Assembly: GCA_964495095.1 (NCBI GenBank)
Contig: CAZBUH010000020.1
Location: forward strand, 1 to 25,287
Direction of reading: 5' to 3'
Source of the DNA: CAZBUH01 sp964495095
Lineage (GTDB): Bacteria; Bacillota; Clostridia; Oscillospirales; Oscillospiraceae
Length of the DNA stretch: 25,287 nucleotides
A model generated the notes under the pieces. That model saw nothing but the letters and a program-made list of their open reading frames with translations, was not told the DNA's origin and ran no database searches. Of this stretch, positions 23,238 to 25,287 are shown piece after piece. Position 1 is the first letter of the stretch, and each line of letters starts with the position of its first letter. A program made the translations under genes and the position numbers.

Positions 23238-24899
23238 ATGAAGAAACGGCTTTTATCCATACTTCTGGTGCTGGCGCTTCTGTTCTCTTTGGCCCCGGCC
23301 GCCCTTGCCGCCGGTACCTCGGAGATAAATGCTGCAAACGCCCTTTACACCATGGGCCTTTTCCAGGGCACCGGCACCAACAAGGACGGTACTCCCATAT
23401 ACGATTTGGACAGCGTGGCCAACCGCGAGCAGGCCGTGACCATGCTTGTACGCCTCCTTGGCAAGGAAAACGAGGCACTTGCGGGCAGTTGGAACACGCC
23501 CTTTACCGACGTGTCTGCCTGGGCCCAGAAATACGTGGGCTACGCCTACGCAAACGGCCTTACAAATGGCCAGACCTCCACCACCTTCGGCGGCAGCGAC
23601 AAGGTCTCGGCCCGGGATTACATAACATTTGTGCTCCGGGCGCTGGGCTACTCCTCAGATACTGATTTTTCCTGGGCCACCGCCTGGGAGAAATCCGACA
23701 ATCTTGGCATTACCTCCGGCGAATACAACGCTTCGTCCGTAATCGACAGGGGCCAGATGGCGCTTATCTCCTATAACGCGCTGGGAATAAGCAGGAAGAA
23801 CACCAACGTCACGCTGCTCTCCTCCCTTGTTGCCGACGGCACCGTTGCCTCTTCAAACGTGTCCATCGCCGGGGCCTCGGGGCTTCTCAGCAGCGACAAA
23901 AAGGTCCTCACCGCCTCCCAGGTATACAGCAAGGCGTCCCCCGCAGTGTTCTTCATCGCCGTTTACGGCAGCCAGAGCGATTATAACTCCAACAACTACT
24001 CCGCCTCCGGCAGCGGCTTTTTCATCACCCCCGACGGCGTGGCCATCACCTGCTACCACGTTATAGACGACACGGCGGCGGCTAAAATAACCACCGTAAA
24101 CGGCTCCACCTATCAGGTTACAAACGTGCTCTACTACGACGAGGCCCGTGATATAGCTGTCATCAGAGTCTCCAAATCCGCAGTCTCCGGTAGCAGCGTA
24201 AGCGCTTTCCCGTATCTGGACACGGCCTTGTCGTCAACCATTTCCGGCGGCGATACCGTATACGCTATCGGCAGTCCTCTGGGGCTTCAGAACACCATAT
24301 CAAACGGCATTGTGAGCAACCCTGCCAGAGTGGACGGCGGCCAGACCTTTATACAGACTACCGCCGCAATATCCCACGGCTCCAGCGGCGGTGCGCTGCT
24401 TAACGAATACGGCGAGGCCATCGGCGTCACCGCCGCCTCCTATACCGACGGCCAGAGCCTCAACCTCGCTATACCCCTGGACTGCATTGCAAATATAGAC
24501 ACTTCAAAAACAGGCGATTCCTACGCCTCGGTCCAGCAGAAGGAGCACGGCGCCTCCGCGTCGGTCACAGGCACAGGGACAGCCTACGCAAGCTACCCCG
24601 ACGTTCCGGATTTCGGCGCAAATCTGGGCGTGCAGCTTTTCAGCAGCTACGCAGGGAACGGATATTATGCGTATACATACAGCGCCTCCGCCGTAATTAG
24701 CGCCGGCCTTTCCAGCACCTACGCCCAGCTTTACAGCAGCTATCTCACAAGCTGGGGCTACAAGTATATGACGTCCTCGGAAACCAGCGACTATACGATG
24801 CTGATATATTACCGGGCCTCCTCCGGAAGGTATGTGAGCTTCGGCGTCCTGAAGGCGGCGGGAAGCCAATATGTGGTGGTAATGGTACACACCGAATGA
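23238..24899 (+). CDS. Secreted S-layer-homology trypsin-like serine protease
   Basis: This is an exported surface protein of 553 residues. A signal peptide ends at about ALAAG (1-26). SLH-type repeats (about 30-200) include AANALYTMGLFQGTG, FTDVSAWAQKYVGYAYANGLTNG and FVLRALGY, expected to bind cell-wall polymer. An HtrA/trypsin-like protease domain (about 232-420) has the triad His274 (TCYHVID), Asp305 (ARDIAVIRV) and Ser383 (GSSGGAL) and an oxyanion-side GSPLGL. No PDZ domain follows. Instead residues about 450-553 form a Tyr/Ser-rich domain I do not recognise. AGGAGG lies before ATG 23238. It starts 63 bases after mutL, possibly on the same transcript, but the functions differ. Likely role: extracytoplasmic protein processing or quality control. 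Confidence 0.93.
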   Translation: MKKRLLSILLVLALLFSLAPAALAAGTSEINAANALYTMGLFQGTGTNKDGTPIYDLDSVANREQAVTMLVRLLGKENEALAGSWNTPFTDVSAWAQKYVGYAYANGLTNGQTSTTFGGSDKVSARDYITFVLRALGYSSDTDFSWATAWEKSDNLGITSGEYNASSVIDRGQMALISYNALGISRKNTNVTLLSSLVADGTVASSNVSIAGASGLLSSDKKVLTASQVYSKASPAVFFIAVYGSQSDYNSNNYSASGSGFFITPDGVAITCYHVIDDTAAAKITTVNGSTYQVTNVLYYDEARDIAVIRVSKSAVSGSSVSAFPYLDTALSSTISGGDTVYAIGSPLGLQNTISNGIVSNPARVDGGQTFIQTTAAISHGSSGGALLNEYGEAIGVTAASYTDGQSLNLAIPLDCIANIDTSKTGDSYASVQQKEHGASASVTGTGTAYASYPDVPDFGANLGVQLFSSYAGNGYYAYTYSASAVISAGLSSTYAQLYSSYLTSWGYKYMTSSETSDYTMLIYYRASSGRYVSFGVLKAAGSQYVVVMVHTE

Positions 24900-24919
24900 A
24901 AAAATTTTAAGCCCCCCAT

Positions 24920-24953
24920 TTGGGAGACGCTTCTTAAGGAGCTTGTCTCCCAA
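24920..24953 (+). terminator. Long hairpin after the SLH protease gene
   Basis: TTGGGAGAC (24920-24928) and GTCTCCCAA (24945-24953) pair perfectly, and the 16-base loop can itself pair around CTTAAG. Outer AAGCC/GGCTT adds further pairing. Only a short T run (TTTGT) follows, so it is a possible weak terminator. It may instead be a structural end of the adjacent mobile element. Confidence 0.5.
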
Positions 24954-25020
24954 CGGCTTTGTAATCAGCCGGTATGATTGAAGTTGCAGGAAAATAAATC
25001 ATTTGGAGGCGGATTACATT

Positions 25021-25287
25021 ATGAAAAAATCATCTTTGAGCAGAACAGCGGCACATATGCCCGGCAAGGCGACTATCTGATCCCAAATCTGCTGCCACCC
25101 GAAGGAAGCAGGAAACCGCTCGGCAAGTATGGCCGTATGCGCCATAGCTTCCTGAAAGAGCACCATTCCGTCCTTTACATAAATCTTCTGACCAGTGGGA
25201 AACTCTATGACCGTCTCGCAGAGATTGACCAGACCTGCAAAGAACGCATGGAGCGCATCTGCGCTGATATGGCGAAGCAGGATGGAG
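25021..25287 (+). pseudogene. tnpV: tnpV-like transposon protein gene, frameshifted near the start and cut by the window edge
   Basis: From 25023 on, one frame is open to the window edge and encodes a protein of the TnpV transposon-encoded family: IIFEQNSGTYARQGDYLIPN, then GKYGRMRHSFLKEHHS, LLTSGKLYDRLAEIDQ and ERMERICADMAKQ. The family normally begins MKKIIFEQN. Here ATG 25021 (GGAGG at 25005-25009) is followed by six A instead of the seven needed, so the ATG frame ends after 19 codons at a TGA near 25080. Either the gene is broken, the base is missing from the assembly, or slippage on the A run restores the frame. The role of TnpV proteins in transposition is poorly defined. Similarity was judged from memory of the family. 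Confidence 0.75.

Overview
The window looks like chromosomal DNA of an anaerobic Clostridia member, most likely an Oscillospirales/Oscillospiraceae-type gut Firmicute. This placing is an inference. It rests on GC-rich coding sequence with heavy use of ATA (Ile) and AGG (Arg), strong AGGAGG-type ribosome binding sites, a T-box leader, an S-layer-homology (SLH) protein, and a transposon protein of the TnpV family common in gut Clostridia.

Layout. (1) 1-820: the 5' part of thrS (minus strand, running off the left edge) behind a T-box leader, a leader terminator and a near-consensus promoter. (2) 821-8943: a complete peptide/nickel-class ABC importer operon on the minus strand, oppA-oppB-oppC-oppD-oppF, ending in a small acidic membrane protein that overlaps oppF. 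The importer is unusual: OppC carries about 320 extra residues of degenerate repeats in its first extracytoplasmic loop, OppA is enlarged to 815 residues, and both ATPases share an identically spaced cysteine motif. (3) 8944-9981: the oppA promoter with palindromic operator-like sites, a four-helix membrane protein of unknown function, and an AT-rich divergent promoter region of about 315 bases. (4) 9982-14380, plus strand: deoC, hemW-like radical SAM gene, vanW-family gene and a C_GCAxxG_C_C protein gene, closed by a strong bidirectional terminator. (5) 14388-21051, minus strand: a tightly packed run miaB, metallo-beta-lactamase-fold gene, mutS, CPBP membrane protease, acyltransferase. (6) 21180-24899, plus strand: mutL, then a secreted SLH-trypsin-like protease. 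(7) 24900-25287: a long hairpin, then the start of a tnpV-like gene whose frame is broken by one missing A close to the start codon. This is probably the edge of a mobile element.

How the genes work together. The left half is oligopeptide uptake, with control sites that may tune binding protein against permease. The right half is an information-processing block in which mutL and the miaB-mutS operon diverge from a single 113-129 base region with overlapping promoters, so both mismatch-repair genes could be co-regulated. Cell-envelope genes (vanW, CPBP, acyltransferase, SLH protease) are interspersed.

I found no CRISPR array, rRNA, tRNA, prophage or clear defence system. The most unusual content is the repeat-bearing OppC loop. 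The other observations are mostly regulatory or evolutionary details.
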